DNA from: Spirosoma foliorum | Lineage (GTDB): Bacteria; Bacteroidota; Bacteroidia; Cytophagales; Spirosomataceae | NCBI RefSeq assembly: GCF_014117325.1 | Contig: NZ_CP059732.1 | Location: 5,655,001 to 5,719,000, forward strand | Reading direction: 5' to 3' | DNA: 64,000 bases | Shown here: in pieces, positions 23,705 to 32,129 of the stretch | How the letters are laid out: every line of letters begins with the position of its first letter | Numbering within the stretch: position 1 is the stretch's first letter | Program-made: the position numbers and the translations under genes | Notes under the pieces: generated by a model | Database searches by the model: none | What the model saw: only the letters and a program-made list of their open reading frames with translations | Told to the model about the DNA's origin: nothing

Positions 23705-25372
23705 ATGGATTCTACGGTTGCCCCCTTCTCTCGACAAATCGCTTATTTTTCGATGGAGTTTGCCTACGTGCAGGCTCTTAAAACCTATTCAGGTGGCCTT
23801 GGTTTTCTGGCCGGCTCCCACATGCGAAGCGCCTATGAGCTGCATCAACCGATCGTAGCCGTGGGCATTCTGTGGAAGTATGGCTATTATGATCAGGTGC
23901 GTAAGGCGGATCAGACGATGGATGTGCTATTCATGGAAAAGCACTATAGTTTTCTGGAACCAACCAATCTGAAATTTCAGATTCTGGTCAACCACGCGCC
24001 CGTCTGGGTCACGGCTTATTACCTGCCGCCAACGGTTTTTGAGACTGTACCTACCTATTTTTTATCAACAGATTTGCCCGAGAACGACTACCTGGCGCAA
24101 ACGATCTGTCATAAACTCTACGACCCGAATCCGGAAACCCGTATTGCGTCGAGTATTCTGTTGGGCATTGGCGGAGCTAAATTGCTGGAACAGTTACACA
24201 TTACTCCCGATGTGTACCACATGAACGAGAGCCACCCCTTGCCCCTCGGGTTTTACTTATACAATCAGTTAGGAAGCCTGGAAGCCGTTCGGGAACGACT
24301 GGTGTTTACAACGCACACACCCGAAGAGGCTGGTAATCCACGAACGGATATTCGCTTATTAGATCGGATGGGCTTTTTTGATGAATTGCCGTTAGAAACC
24401 GTTCGTCAACTTACGGGCATCAACGATGATTTGTTTAACTGGGCATTAGGCGCACTTCGGATGGCGGGAAGAGCGAATGCCGTCTCGAAGAAACATCAGC
24501 AGGTCAGTGAGCAAATGTGGCAAGGGGTTTCGGCTATTTGCCCAATACTAGCGATCACAAACGCCCAGAATCAAACCTTTTGGGGTGACCCTGCATTAAA
24601 CCAGGCAGCAGCGACGAACGACGATACTACCCTCCAAACCCGAAAGCGAATCAATAAAAAAGCCTTGTTCGAATTGGTTGCGAATCAGACGGGCGACCTG
24701 TTCAAGCCCGAGGTATTTACACTGGTCTGGGCACGTCGGTTTGCGGGCTACAAACGGGCGGATTTGCTACTAACCGATTTGGCTCGATTTGATCGGCTAC
24801 TCACCAATTCACGCTATCCCCTGCAAATTATCTGGGCAGGAAAGCCCTATCCGTTCGATTATTCCAGTATCGGTACGTTCGATCGACTGGTGCATGTTTC
24901 CAAACAATACGCCAATTGTGCCGTGCTGATTGGCTACGAACTCTATCTCTCTAAACTTCTCAAACAAGGAGCGGATCTATGGTTGAATACCCCGCGCCTG
25001 ACGCGCGAAGCATCGGGCACCAGCGGTATGACGGCCGCTATGAATGGAGCCATTAACTGCTCGACGAACGACGGTTGGATTCCTGAATTTGCCCGTAATG
25101 GGCAGAATAGTTTTGTATTACCTGAGGCTGACCTGAGCGGGCCAGTGCATGAGCAGGATGCCTTCGATGCCGATAACCTATATACGTTATTGGAGACAGT
25201 CATCTTACCAATGTATTATGAGCAGCCTCAGGAGTGGGCACGGCTTATGGCAAACAGTATTCAGGACGTTGTACCTTACTTCGATTCGAATCGGATGGCC
25301 AGCGATTATTACGAGAAACTGTACTCACTTCCGCAGGCCATTTATTCGCGGGGAGAAGCCGTGGCGGTTTAA
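23705..25372 (+). CDS. Short alpha-glucan phosphorylase-like protein (GT35), PLP lysine replaced
   Basis: 555 residues, the short GlgP form. Recognisable: IAYFSMEFA, YSGGLGFLAGSHMRSAYEL, VGILWKYGYYDQ, YHMNESHPLPLGF, FTTHTPEEAGNP, WARRFAGYKRADLL, and near the C-terminus EASGTSGMTAAMNG followed by DGWIPEF. In known phosphorylases that last motif reads EASGT(S/G)(G/N)MK, where Lys forms the Schiff base with PLP. Here the codon is ACG (Thr). It is therefore either catalytically altered or a GT-B enzyme of different activity. If active it would release glucose-1-P from glycogen. The stop codon touches a MITE half-copy. Confidence 0.75.
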   Translation: MDSTVAPFSRQIAYFSMEFAYVQALKTYSGGLGFLAGSHMRSAYELHQPIVAVGILWKYGYYDQVRKADQTMDVLFMEKHYSFLEPTNLKFQILVNHAPVWVTAYYLPPTVFETVPTYFLSTDLPENDYLAQTICHKLYDPNPETRIASSILLGIGGAKLLEQLHITPDVYHMNESHPLPLGFYLYNQLGSLEAVRERLVFTTHTPEEAGNPRTDIRLLDRMGFFDELPLETVRQLTGINDDLFNWALGALRMAGRANAVSKKHQQVSEQMWQGVSAICPILAITNAQNQTFWGDPALNQAAATNDDTTLQTRKRINKKALFELVANQTGDLFKPEVFTLVWARRFAGYKRADLLLTDLARFDRLLTNSRYPLQIIWAGKPYPFDYSSIGTFDRLVHVSKQYANCAVLIGYELYLSKLLKQGADLWLNTPRLTREASGTSGMTAAMNGAINCSTNDGWIPEFARNGQNSFVLPEADLSGPVHEQDAFDADNLYTLLETVILPMYYEQPQEWARLMANSIQDVVPYFDSNRMASDYYEKLYSLPQAIYSRGEAVAV

Positions 25373-25494
25373 TTTTTGTCATCCCGACGTCAGGAGGGAT
25401 CTTCGGCAACTGGTTATTTACCGAAGATCCCTCCTGATGTCGGGATGACATAAAACTAGTATAATTCTATTCGTAAATCCTCCATAATTCGCGT
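25373..25494. mobile_element. MITE-like element, copy 2 (one arm missing)
   Basis: It starts directly after the phosphorylase stop codon with TTTTTGTCATCCC, has the same central hairpin as copy 1 (arms GGAGGGATCTTCGG), and keeps the right arm ending CCATAATTCGCGT. The other outer arm is absent. It fills almost all of the 125 bp between two convergent genes and can act as a bidirectional terminator. Confidence 0.75.
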
Positions 25495-25497
25495 TAA

Positions 25498-28083
25498 TTA
25501 GGATTGATGTTGCCGATTCTGTCTGGCCGAAAAATGTCGGTAAAACCAGTGCTTCAGTAGTTCTGCCGATACAACATAAACGCCAACGATACCCAGTACC
25601 GCTCCATATAAGGGAATAGGCAGTGGGCTGAAACCAAACAGGCGACCGAGAGACGTCAGTGGCAATAGCACGACGACAATGGCGACAAAACCTGTGGCGA
25701 TGGCCAGCCATTTACCCGGTTTGGCACGATAAAACGCCCGGCGTGTACGAACGACCAGTACGATGGTTGACGCTGACAGAACCGACTCGACAAACCAACC
25801 CGTCTGGAACAAACTCTCATTGGTTTTGAATAGCCAGATCAATACGCCAAAACTGATATAGTCGAATAGAGAGCTGAGAAGGCCAAAGCTTATCATAAAC
25901 CGCCGAATAAACCCCAGATCCCACTGGGTAGGCTTTCTGACACCTTCAGCATCAACATGGTCGGAGCCAATGGTCATTTCTGGGAGGTCGGTGAGCAGGT
26001 TCGTTAACAGAATCTGCGTGGGTAACAGCGGCAGGAACGGCAAAAATAACGACGCTCCCGCCATGCTGAACATGTTACCGAAGTTGGCACTGGTGGCCAT
26101 GAAAATGTATTTCATGGTGTTGGCAAATGTCCGGCGACCTTCCCGAATCCCGTCGATCAATACGTTTAAGTTTTGTTGAAGCAGTACAATGTCTGCCGAT
26201 TCTTTGGCCACGTCTACGGCAGAATCGACCGAAATGCCGACATCGGCTGCGTGCAGAGCACTGGCGTCATTAATGCCATCGCCCATGTACCCAACCACAT
26301 AACCCGATTTTTGTAGCGCCAGGATTATGCTTTCTTTTTGATTCGGCTCAACTTCGGCAAATACATGAACGTCAGTCACTTTTTTTCGTAAGGCTTCTGT
26401 ACTCAGTTGCTGCAAGGATGATCCAGTTAGTACCTCGGGACAGTCGATTCCCATTTGACGCGCGACGCATTTGGCTACCAGCCCATTATCGCCGGTAATC
26501 ATTTTTAGTTGAATGCCAAGCCTTTTCAGGTCAGTCAACGTTTGGGCAATCCCGACTTTGGGCGGATCAACTAAGGTAATGAATCCCAGGAAGGTCATGC
26601 CGACCTCATCCCGTTTTTCGATGTCGCGTTTCCCATTGGTTAGTTTGGTGGCGAGGCCCAACGTTCGAAATCCCTGACCACTAAGTTGCTCATACAGTGC
26701 TTCAATCGCTGCCAGGCAGTCGGCCAGTGGTACAATAGAGCCTGCTCCCGCATCCACAAATTGGCATACATCCAGAATGTTTTGCAAAGCTCCCTTGGTG
26801 GTCATCACCGTCTGCCCCTCAATTTCCGTCAGAATGGTGAGCCGTTTTCGGATAAAATCATAGGGAATTTCATCGACACGCGCATAGAGTGATACATCCG
26901 TTTGGTTGAATGCCAGAATGGCCTCATCAATTGGATTGCGAAATCCCTGTTGAAGCTGCGCATTGATGCTGGCCATTAATTGTGCACGTGTTGAGGGGTG
27001 CCCTTTGCTGTCTATAATCCGGTCTACCCGAACATGCCCTTCCGTTAAGGTTCCCGTTTTATCTGAACAGAGAACGTTCATGCTCCCAATGTTTTCGATG
27101 GACGAGAGTCGCTTGACAATTACCTGCTGTTTGGCCATTCGGCTGGCTCCTTTAGCCAGGTTGATGCTGATAATGGCCGGTAATAGTTGTGGTGTCAGGC
27201 CAACGGCAATCGCCAATGAAAACAGAAAGGCGTTCAATACGGGCTTATGCAGTCCCACATTAATGGCAAATATGAGAATGACCAACAGAAGCGTAATTTC
27301 CATAAGTAAGTAGCCGAATTGCCGAATACCCCGCTCAAAATCCGTTTCAGGTGGCATACTGCTGATTCGCTGGGCAATATGACCAAGTTCGGTTTGCTGT
27401 CCGGTTTGAACAATAACCGCCCGACCACTTCCACTCACCACGTGAGAACCCATGAACAGTGCGTTATGCCGTTTGGCAATGGGTAAATCGGCAGTGAGTA
27501 CGTCAGGATGTTTATCGACGGGGTAGGTTTCGCCCGTCAGCGCGGCTTCATTAACGAATAATTCGTTGGCATTCAGCAAATAACAATCAGCAGGAATAAG
27601 ATCACCGGCCCGCAGGCTTACCACGTCGCCCGGCACAAGTTCTTCAACAGGAATGTCGATTTGGGTCCCATCTCGGAATACCGTCGTTTTTACCGTTACA
27701 ATGGCTAGCAATTCCCGCATGGCGTTCGACGCACTTTTTTCCTGCCAGAAACTCAATAGCCCACTCAGAAAAATGATAGCGAAAATGATACCAGCATCCG
27801 TCGTATCACCCAGGCTCCATGAAAGCACCGAAGCCCCCAACAGAATCAGCGAGATCGGGCTTTTGAATTGACGCAGCAGTAAGCCAATGGCCGATACCTG
27901 ACTTTTCGTTTGGAGTTGGTTCGAACCCGTTTTCTGGCGAATCGGCTCAACTTGCTCCGTTTGCAACCCTGACTCTGTTGTCTGTAACTTAGCTAGCAAG
28001 GTATTAGGTCGCATGGCCCAATACGTTTCCAGTTGGGTGACTTCGATCGGTAATGTATCGACGCTGGTCATTTGTTCAATCAA
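25498..28083 (-). CDS. Magnesium-type P-ATPase (MgtA/MgtB-like, P3B)
   Basis: 861 residues. Actuator motif LTGETYPVDK, phosphorylation site CSDKTGTLTEG, hinge YMGDGINDASALHAADVGISV, N-terminal cation-ATPase domain and a 10-helix membrane plan. The segments DVVSLRAGDLIPADCYLL, ALTGETYPVDK and FLLPTQILLTNLLTDLPE-like C-terminal sequence fit MgtA/MgtB magnesium importers. Magnesium import is a family inference. No mgtA-type leader is evident in the short upstream region. It closes the island on the right, mirroring the P2-like ATPase on the left. Confidence 0.87.
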   Translation of the reverse strand: MIEQMTSVDTLPIEVTQLETYWAMRPNTLLAKLQTTESGLQTEQVEPIRQKTGSNQLQTKSQVSAIGLLLRQFKSPISLILLGASVLSWSLGDTTDAGIIFAIIFLSGLLSFWQEKSASNAMRELLAIVTVKTTVFRDGTQIDIPVEELVPGDVVSLRAGDLIPADCYLLNANELFVNEAALTGETYPVDKHPDVLTADLPIAKRHNALFMGSHVVSGSGRAVIVQTGQQTELGHIAQRISSMPPETDFERGIRQFGYLLMEITLLLVILIFAINVGLHKPVLNAFLFSLAIAVGLTPQLLPAIISINLAKGASRMAKQQVIVKRLSSIENIGSMNVLCSDKTGTLTEGHVRVDRIIDSKGHPSTRAQLMASINAQLQQGFRNPIDEAILAFNQTDVSLYARVDEIPYDFIRKRLTILTEIEGQTVMTTKGALQNILDVCQFVDAGAGSIVPLADCLAAIEALYEQLSGQGFRTLGLATKLTNGKRDIEKRDEVGMTFLGFITLVDPPKVGIAQTLTDLKRLGIQLKMITGDNGLVAKCVARQMGIDCPEVLTGSSLQQLSTEALRKKVTDVHVFAEVEPNQKESIILALQKSGYVVGYMGDGINDASALHAADVGISVDSAVDVAKESADIVLLQQNLNVLIDGIREGRRTFANTMKYIFMATSANFGNMFSMAGASLFLPFLPLLPTQILLTNLLTDLPEMTIGSDHVDAEGVRKPTQWDLGFIRRFMISFGLLSSLFDYISFGVLIWLFKTNESLFQTGWFVESVLSASTIVLVVRTRRAFYRAKPGKWLAIATGFVAIVVVLLPLTSLGRLFGFSPLPIPLYGAVLGIVGVYVVSAELLKHWFYRHFSARQNRQHQS

Positions 28084-28100
28084 TCGGTTCGTAAACTAAT

Positions 28101-28127
28101 AACCAGTCCAGGAAACCCGGACTGGTT
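28101..28127 (-). terminator. Hairpin downstream of usp 4
   Basis: AACCAGTCC and GGACTGGTT form a 9-bp stem with a 9-base loop, 93 bp past the usp 4 stop and just before mgtA. The T-run is weak, so termination is uncertain. Confidence 0.45.
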
Positions 28128-28219
28128 CATTTAAACTCACGTTCCTCCATCTACGCACCTGTTGTGCAATTCATTATCAGTCTCAGGTCTTTTGGCATAG
28201 TATCATTCACTCATTTTGA

Positions 28220-29038
28220 CTAAACAACGGCCAATAACGGGATGTCTGTCAGTCGAGCTATCCGCTGCGTTTCGCCTTCCGAGAATAATTTCTGGAACCA
28301 GTTTCTATACTGAGGCAGCATCATAATCAGATCAGCTTTGTTCGTATGAGCAAACTGAAGTAATGTATCGTATAGCTCATCGCCGGTCACAATACTCAAC
28401 GTATGGGGTTGAGGAATCAACAATCGCCGGATATTTTCCGCTCGCTCTTTTAGCTCCTCATCAGCAGGAAACTCGCTAACGCATAGCACGTTAATAACAC
28501 AACCAAACGTTCGGGTTAGTGTAAGTGCGGTTTCCATAGCCACTGAATCAGGTGGCTGGTTCAGATCGATACAAAGGACAATGTTTTTAAGTTGGGCGTA
28601 ACCAACTCCTGGCGGAATCAGCAAAAGTGGCACGTTCGTTTCGGACACCATACCGGTGGCAATGCTCCCCATTAACTGGGCACTGGCAGGTGCCGTTCCT
28701 ACAGTCGACATGACTAATAAATCGGCGTGTACAGTTTTTGTTGCCTCACGAATGGCATTCATCGTATGTCCCTCCCGCACGATACACTGTATCGGTTTAT
28801 CAGGATGAACTTTGTTCTGAATCTCATTAGCCAGATGATTCAAGGCCTTTTCATTGCTCTCCTGCATTGCCTTGATTGATAAAGGGAAGTCGCCTTCTTT
28901 AGCAGGATTATCAGGCCAGAGATGAAACGCATGAAATAGAATGAGTTGAGCTTTATTCTCTTTGGCCAAATTGGCCGCGAAATAAGCCGCCTGTTTGGCA
29001 TTAGCTGAAAAATCGGTGGCAAGAAGAATGGTTTTCAT
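28220..29038 (-). CDS. Tandem universal stress protein (Usp 4)
   Basis: 272 residues from ATG 29038 (MKTILLATDFSANAKQAA). The open frame extends to 29122 but the added residues are not Usp-like. Domain 1 ends with STVGTAPASAQLMGSIATGM, a nucleotide-site pattern. Domain 2 lacks glycines there (LPQYRNWFQKLFSEGETQ). Same design as Usp 1 and Usp 3, but more diverged. No perfect palindrome lies upstream. Confidence 0.87.
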   Translation of the reverse strand: MKTILLATDFSANAKQAAYFAANLAKENKAQLILFHAFHLWPDNPAKEGDFPLSIKAMQESNEKALNHLANEIQNKVHPDKPIQCIVREGHTMNAIREATKTVHADLLVMSTVGTAPASAQLMGSIATGMVSETNVPLLLIPPGVGYAQLKNIVLCIDLNQPPDSVAMETALTLTRTFGCVINVLCVSEFPADEELKERAENIRRLLIPQPHTLSIVTGDELYDTLLQFAHTNKADLIMMLPQYRNWFQKLFSEGETQRIARLTDIPLLAVV

Positions 29039-29122
29039 AAAGCAGCTAGCTATAGATTTTTGAAAATCGGAGTAATCGCGAAGGACTTTTTTAGGCGCTA
29101 TCGCAACAAGTTGACAGGTCAA

Positions 29123-29540
29123 AAATACACGGCTAGTAAAAGTCTGGGGCTGAGTTGCCTTAGGGGAGCGGGTGATTCTAGTCAGCCAACTGCCTGTGTC
29201 GACAACGTTATCTTAACTGAAAGCAAAGCCATTGCAAGCGTTACGAGTAAGACGCTAGAGGCAGATAATCAAAGACTCATAGAATTACCAAGAAGAGATT
29301 CACAAAACTTTAGTTTACAAGCAGCCTAATCCTTCATTAAAGAATCCTTTCCTATCTGAATTTTGAAATTGAAAACACGTTAAAAAATTCCACTTTGATT
29401 GGTTTTAGAGAATACGAAAATATATAAACCTTTACTACTCAGATGCTGGCCTGAAAAAGCTCCCCAACAAAGCTCAGACTACTATTTCAAACACCACGTT
29501 TAGCCAGTTTGCGGTTATACCCGATCTAAAATCTAATCTA
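29123..29540. other. Gene-free stretch upstream of usp 4
   Basis: AT-rich and without a believable gene; open frames are short and have no coding pattern. It contains TTGACAGGTCAA at 29112-29123, a palindrome with a shorter spacer than the island sites. A MITE copy follows at 29541. Confidence 0.5.
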
Positions 29541-29676
29541 ACGTGAATTATGGATAAAATCTGGGTTTATCAATTGATTATTAGTTATTTATAGTATTGT
29601 TTTTTGTCATCCCTCCCGGCGTCGGGATGACAAAAAACTAGTATCATGCTAGTTGTAAATTGGTCATAATTCACGT
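29541..29676. mobile_element. MITE-like element, copy 3 (136 bp)
   Basis: Inverted ends ACGTGAATTATGG and its near complement ending TTCACGT. The central hairpin is shorter (GTCATCCC with CGGGATGAC, inner arms lost). Both outer arms match copy 1. Flanks TAATCTA and TAATATA are a possible imperfect target duplication. It lies between hsdR and usp 4. Confidence 0.75.
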
Positions 29677-29772
29677 TAATATAAACCTGTTAATCGTTCT
29701 TTTACACAAAAAACTATCAGGTTAAGAAGCCTATCAATAAATTGATGACCAGATAATCCAGTTAAAACTCCA

Positions 29773-32097
29773 CTACGCGGCTTTCTGCTCGTACAGGTGT
29801 TTCTGAAAGTCGATAAACGTGGAACGAATGGCGGCTACGCTGCCCAGACGCTCGGCAGCATCGTTCAGAGAGTGGTATTTCAATTCCAACAGGCTCGGTA
29901 GCTTTTCCTGATCCAGTTCATCTACACCGCTCTCTACGTATTTGTCTAATACAAACTCCAGGAATTCCTTTTGTTGAGGAGTCAGTAAGGCAAAGATGGT
30001 AGACTCGGCTTCGGCTACACGATCGGCACGGCTAATTGGTTTTCGGGCAAAGGAAATGTATTCCAGTACGTCGAATAAATCACTGTTCTCGGCCTGGATA
30101 AGCCGCTGCAACGCAATTAGCTCATCTTTGCCATAACCTGCTTCGGCCAGATTAGCCAGCAGGGTTTTTCGGGTCATTGGGTTCGACCAGATGGACCGAA
30201 GCTCCTCTTCATCGGTAAAGAAATCAGGAAGCGTGCCGTATAAAGCTTCTAAAAACTCCTGCGCCGAAATGATGCGGCCATCCGCACTCCAGAACGAGGT
30301 AGACATCATGTGCTGAATCTCCCGTTCTTTTCCATCCCGAAGTTTTATCTTCAGTTTTGGTTTATAGTCGTCTCCTCCTCCTGGTGGGTCTTTGGGGCCA
30401 CCCGACGGTGGTGGAATTGGGTAAGGTTTGGGCTCGGGCTTAGGTTCCGGCTCATCGGGTGGGCCATCCCATTCGGGGTCTATAAAGTGCTCGTAGGCAC
30501 CCACATAGTCGTAAATGGTGAAGAACTCTTTGCCATCAAACAGTCGCGTACCCCGGCCAATAATCTGCTTGAATTCAACCATGGAATTGACGGGGCGCAG
30601 CAACACGATGTTACGGATGTTGCGGGCGTCAACCCCAGTCGATAGTTTCTGCGAGGTGGTCAGGATGGTTGGGATGGTCTTTTCGTTATCCTGAAACTCA
30701 CGCAGGTATTGCTCGCCCAGTGGACCATCATCGGCCGTGACGCGCACGCAGTAGTTTGGATCACGGCTGGTTTTCTGCTGGTTGATCAGGTCGCGGATCA
30801 TGCCCGCGTGGGGCTGGTTGGCACAAAAAACAATGGCTTTTTCCCGCTGGTCGGCTTCGGTTAGGTAGAGTTGAACTCGCTTGGCTTCGCGTTCGGTAAT
30901 CTCGATGGTGCGATTAAAGTCACTCTCTTTGTACTTCTTTCCAGCCTCTACCTGCCCTTCAATCACCTTATCGTCCGATACGTAGGTGTATTCGTCGAGG
31001 GTGGTCTGGATGCGTTTGACCTTGAAGGGCGTCAGGAAGCCGTCGTTGATACCTTCTTTGAGCGAATAAATGTAAACCGGCTCGCCAAAGTAGCGGTACG
31101 TATCGGTGTTAACATCACGTTTGGGCGTGGCCGTCAAACCCAGTTGAACGGCGGGTTCAAAGTATTCCAGAATGGCCCGCCAGGTGCTTTCGTCGTTGGC
31201 TCCGCCCCGGTGACACTCATCGATAATAATGAAGTCGAAGTAATCGGGTGGATAGGCCCCGAAGTAGGGCGTCGGATTACCGCTGGCGTCGGTTCCGCTC
31301 ATGAACGTCTGGAAAATGGTAAAGAAGATGTTCCCGTTGGTGGGTACACTCCCTCTGCGCCGGATTTCAAGCGGACTGATCCGGATCAGCGCATCGTCGG
31401 GGAAGGCCGAAAACGCGTTGAATGCCTGATCGGCCAGGATGTTGCGGTCGGCCAGAAACAGGATGCGGGGCCTGCGGGATTCATCGCGCCGGAGACTCCA
31501 GCGGGTTTTGAAGAGCTTCCAGGCAATCTGAAACGCAATAAACGTTTTGCCGGTACCCGTAGCCAACGTGAGCAATATACGCTGCTCGTTTTTGGCAATG
31601 GCCGACATTACATTGTTAACTGCCCGTTCCTGATAATACCGCGCTCCTTTGGTGCCGCCGACATCCTCAAAGGGTACGGCATTGAACAGATCGCGCCAGT
31701 GGTTGGGATTATCGAAGGTTTTGTTCCAGAGTTGATCGGGTGTGGGGAAATTGGCTACCAGCCCTTCCTGACCGGTTTTCATGTCGATCCGGTAAATCTC
31801 CTTCCCGTTGGCTGCGTAGGTAGTTTCCAGACCGAGCATCTGGGCGTAGTTTTTGGCCTGCGCCACGCCCTCACCTACAGGCAGCTCGTTGCTTTTGGCT
31901 TCTATTACGGCCAGCTTAATGCCCTTGTACATCAGTACATAATCGGCTTTGAGCTGTTTGCCCCGGCCGCCCCCGGTCTGGATTTTCCCGTTGGTAATAA
32001 TGAATTCGCGCAGGACTTTGGTGTTGGGGACTACACCCCAGCCGCTGGCGGTTAGTTTTGGGTCGATCAATTCGGCCCTGGTTTCGGTTTCGTTCAT
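29773..32097 (-). CDS. hsdR: Type I restriction enzyme, R subunit
   Basis: 774 residues. An N-terminal nuclease region with LAVIEAKS (E-x-K) and a QAKNYAQML helix; then a translocase with Walker A LATGTGKTFIAFQI, DEAH-type box IIIDECHRGG, and motif VI area IGRGTRLF; then a Pro-rich linker (PDEPEPKPEPKPYP) and a C-terminal helical domain. It translocates DNA and cuts unmodified DNA when joined to the M2S complex. It is shorter than EcoKI-type subunits (over 1000) and fits the EcoAI-like size class. Last gene of the hsdM-hsdS-hsdR operon, 32 bp after hsdS. No frameshift is seen. Confidence 0.93.
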   Translation of the reverse strand: MNETETRAELIDPKLTASGWGVVPNTKVLREFIITNGKIQTGGGRGKQLKADYVLMYKGIKLAVIEAKSNELPVGEGVAQAKNYAQMLGLETTYAANGKEIYRIDMKTGQEGLVANFPTPDQLWNKTFDNPNHWRDLFNAVPFEDVGGTKGARYYQERAVNNVMSAIAKNEQRILLTLATGTGKTFIAFQIAWKLFKTRWSLRRDESRRPRILFLADRNILADQAFNAFSAFPDDALIRISPLEIRRRGSVPTNGNIFFTIFQTFMSGTDASGNPTPYFGAYPPDYFDFIIIDECHRGGANDESTWRAILEYFEPAVQLGLTATPKRDVNTDTYRYFGEPVYIYSLKEGINDGFLTPFKVKRIQTTLDEYTYVSDDKVIEGQVEAGKKYKESDFNRTIEITEREAKRVQLYLTEADQREKAIVFCANQPHAGMIRDLINQQKTSRDPNYCVRVTADDGPLGEQYLREFQDNEKTIPTILTTSQKLSTGVDARNIRNIVLLRPVNSMVEFKQIIGRGTRLFDGKEFFTIYDYVGAYEHFIDPEWDGPPDEPEPKPEPKPYPIPPPSGGPKDPPGGGDDYKPKLKIKLRDGKEREIQHMMSTSFWSADGRIISAQEFLEALYGTLPDFFTDEEELRSIWSNPMTRKTLLANLAEAGYGKDELIALQRLIQAENSDLFDVLEYISFARKPISRADRVAEAESTIFALLTPQQKEFLEFVLDKYVESGVDELDQEKLPSLLELKYHSLNDAAERLGSVAAIRSTFIDFQKHLYEQKAA

Positions 32098-32129
32098 GGT
32101 AGGAAGGTGTGGCTTAGGTAGGTGCTGGT

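Noticed and set aside
28084..28219. A Mg2+ riboswitch or leader before the mgtA-like gene
   Set aside because: The upstream region is only about 135 bp, mainly a terminator-like hairpin of the previous gene, with no recognisable M-box or leader peptide.
29060..29329. An 89-codon frame upstream of usp 4
   Set aside because: No recognisable protein, poor codon pattern, and it overlaps the promoter region of usp 4.
30871..32055. A 394-codon open frame on the plus strand
   Set aside because: It lies exactly opposite hsdR, whose motifs are intact. Its translation has no family features and arises from the codon bias of the real gene.
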